A stretch of 64,000 nt of DNA, taken from positions 87,277 to 151,276 of the forward strand of contig NZ_FNOK01000019.1 in NCBI RefSeq assembly GCF_900106995.1, written 5' to 3'. The DNA is from Saccharopolyspora shandongensis (lineage in GTDB: Bacteria; Actinomycetota; Actinomycetes; Mycobacteriales; Pseudonocardiaceae). Position 1 is the first letter of the stretch; each line of letters begins with the position of its first letter. Both the position numbers and the translations under genes were made by a program. Of this stretch, positions 63,084 to 64,000 are shown piece after piece. The notes below the pieces were generated by a model. That model did no database searches, was not told the DNA's origin, and saw only the letters and a list, made by a program, of their open reading frames with translations.

Positions 63084-64000
63084 CGCCAGGACTCGCCGCG
63101 GCGTCGGGCGCGCAGCCAGCGCTGCCCGACGCCGGCGAGTCGCTTCCCCTTGCGAACCAACAGGTTCTGGTTGATCCGGTGCTGCTGGTACCGCCACGGC
63201 GGCTGCAGGCCGTGCCGCCCGGCCATCGCGAAGGTGAAGTCCACCGCGTTGCGGTCGGCGTAGCGGTCGACGTTCTCGAACCACGCCATGCTGGTGCGCG
63301 CGGCGGTCTGCGCCAGGCGCAGCTGGGCGTGGCCCTGCTCGTCGAACTCCTTCAACGCGGCGGTCATGTCGCCGTGGTCGAACAGGCACTGCGCGAGCAC
63401 GATCGCGTCCAGCATCGCCAGCCGGGTCCCGGAGCCGATGGTGAAGTGCGTGGTGTGCGCGGCATCGCCGATCAGCACCACGTTCTCGTGCAGCCAGGTC
63501 TGGTTGTAGACCTGGGTGAACCGCTGCCACGCGGCCGGTTTCCCGCGGGAATGGCTGATCAGCGAGCCGCCCCGCAGCTGGTCGGCGAAGATCCGCTCCA
63601 GCAGCCGGACGGTGTCGTCCGGACCCATCTGGTCCAGGCCCAGTCCTCGCCAGGTGGTGTCCTGGCATTCGACGATGAAGGTGCTGATCCCGGCGCTGGA
63701 GGGGTAGGCGTGGAACCAGATCCAGCCCTCGGGTGTTTCTTCGAAGTCGAAGGTGAACATGTCGAACACCCGGTCCGTGCCCAGCCAGATGTAGGGGTTG
63801 CGGCCGTGGCCGACCTGGGTGCCGAATTCCTCGGCGTAGCGTTGCCGGGTGCGGCTGTTCGCGCCGTCGGCGACGACGATCAGGTCGGCGTCGGCGAACT
63901 CCGACAGGTCTTCCGCGGCGTGCTCGTACCGGACGTCCACGTTGAGGTCGGTGGCGCGCTGGGCGAGTATCTCCAGCAGCGGCGCGCGGTTCACGCTGTA
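63080..64000 (-). CDS. FAD-dependent aromatic hydroxylase, salicylyl-CoA 5-hydroxylase/anthraniloyl-CoA monooxygenase-like (5' end beyond window)
   Basis: C-terminal 306 residues of a class A flavoprotein monooxygenase; the N-terminal FAD motif lies outside the window. Seen: SVNRAPLLEILAQRATDLNVDVRYEH (substrate-side helix), LIVVADGANSRTRQRYAEEFG (DG motif), and VVLIGDAAHTTHFTIGSGTRLAMLDAIVLAQ (GD motif, with the HFTIGSGT form of acyl-CoA aromatic hydroxylases). Then FDEQGHAQLRLAQTAARTSMAWFENVDRY. It ends after the hydroxylase domain, without the second oxidoreductase domain found in some bifunctional relatives. Stop overlaps the convergent ABC gene by 4 nt. Confidence 0.85.
   Translation of the reverse strand, partial: YSVNRAPLLEILAQRATDLNVDVRYEHAAEDLSEFADADLIVVADGANSRTRQRYAEEFGTQVGHGRNPYIWLGTDRVFDMFTFDFEETPEGWIWFHAYPSSAGISTFIVECQDTTWRGLGLDQMGPDDTVRLLERIFADQLRGGSLISHSRGKPAAWQRFTQVYNQTWLHENVVLIGDAAHTTHFTIGSGTRLAMLDAIVLAQCLFDHGDMTAALKEFDEQGHAQLRLAQTAARTSMAWFENVDRYADRNAVDFTFAMAGRHGLQPPWRYQQHRINQNLLVRKGKRLAGVGQRWLRARRRGESWR

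Overview
The window is GC-rich actinobacterial DNA. Third codon positions are almost all G or C, GTG and TTG starts are frequent, ATGA/GTGA/TTGA stop-start overlaps are common, and several families are typical of Actinomycetota (NnaR-type HemD/winged-helix regulator, CtpI-like P-type ATPase, RipA-like NlpC/P60 hydrolase, DUF5313, Acg-like reductase). A Pseudonocardiaceae member such as Saccharopolyspora or Amycolatopsis fits best, but this is inferred from gene content only. I recognised no rRNA, tRNA, CRISPR array, insertion sequence or phage genes. The layout is that of a chromosome with metabolic islands.

Left part (1-13 kb): the 3' remnant of a class C-type serine hydrolase, a cell-wall NlpC/P60 endopeptidase, and a sirtuin. 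These are followed by an eight-gene nitrate assimilation operon on the + strand: NarK-type transporter, molybdopterin nitrate reductase, FAD/[2Fe-2S] electron-transfer protein, NirB, NirD, HemD-winged-helix regulator and sirohydrochlorin chelatase, most overlapping by 4 nt. The products cover uptake, nitrate to nitrite, nitrite to ammonium, supply of siroheme and control. From 13 to 19 kb there is a small membrane protein with a giant P-type ATPase whose N-terminal half looks like a degenerate second ATPase, then a 32-residue membrane peptide and an EamA exporter.

19-28 kb: aconitase with a strong downstream hairpin, MarR regulator, isochorismatase-family hydrolase preceded by a 31-bp palindrome, methyltransferase, small membrane protein, flavin monooxygenase, and a ferredoxin/P450 pair divergent from a TetR gene. 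28-37 kb is a reductive-type pyrimidine (or hydantoin) catabolic island on the - strand: NCS2 permease, LLM-class oxidoreductase, dihydropyrimidinase, class III aminotransferase and beta-ureidopropionase. A DAO-type oxidase and a DUF5313 protein lie upstream. No classical dihydropyrimidine dehydrogenase is present; the LLM enzyme is the obvious candidate for the missing step.

37-51 kb: small exported/membrane proteins, an NmrA-type reductase, a TetR regulator, an SPFH/NfeD pair, then two paralogous DeoR regulators. The second heads a tight operon of APC permease, GlpK-like kinase, GlpA-like dehydrogenase, second flavoprotein and HAD phosphatase. The kinase has lost the glycerol-binding Arg of the NQRET motif and the transporter is not GlpF, so the substrate is probably not glycerol. 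Both DeoR promoters carry CCACA repeats at exact 10-bp spacing.

51-60 kb: assorted redox and stress genes, including MDR reductase with TetR, amidase, pirin, GNAT, aldo-keto reductase, ferritin-like/VIT protein, Acg-like reductase, and crotonase with IclR. Right end (60-64 kb): the most unusual locus. A gene-poor, AT-richer 588-nt stretch precedes a 55-59 residue peptide whose last 41 residues are 14 Trp, 24 Gly, 2 Ser and 1 Cys. It is followed by tandem 20-bp repeats, a hairpin and an ABC exporter, and convergent to a salicylyl-CoA-5-hydroxylase-like flavoprotein that runs off the window.
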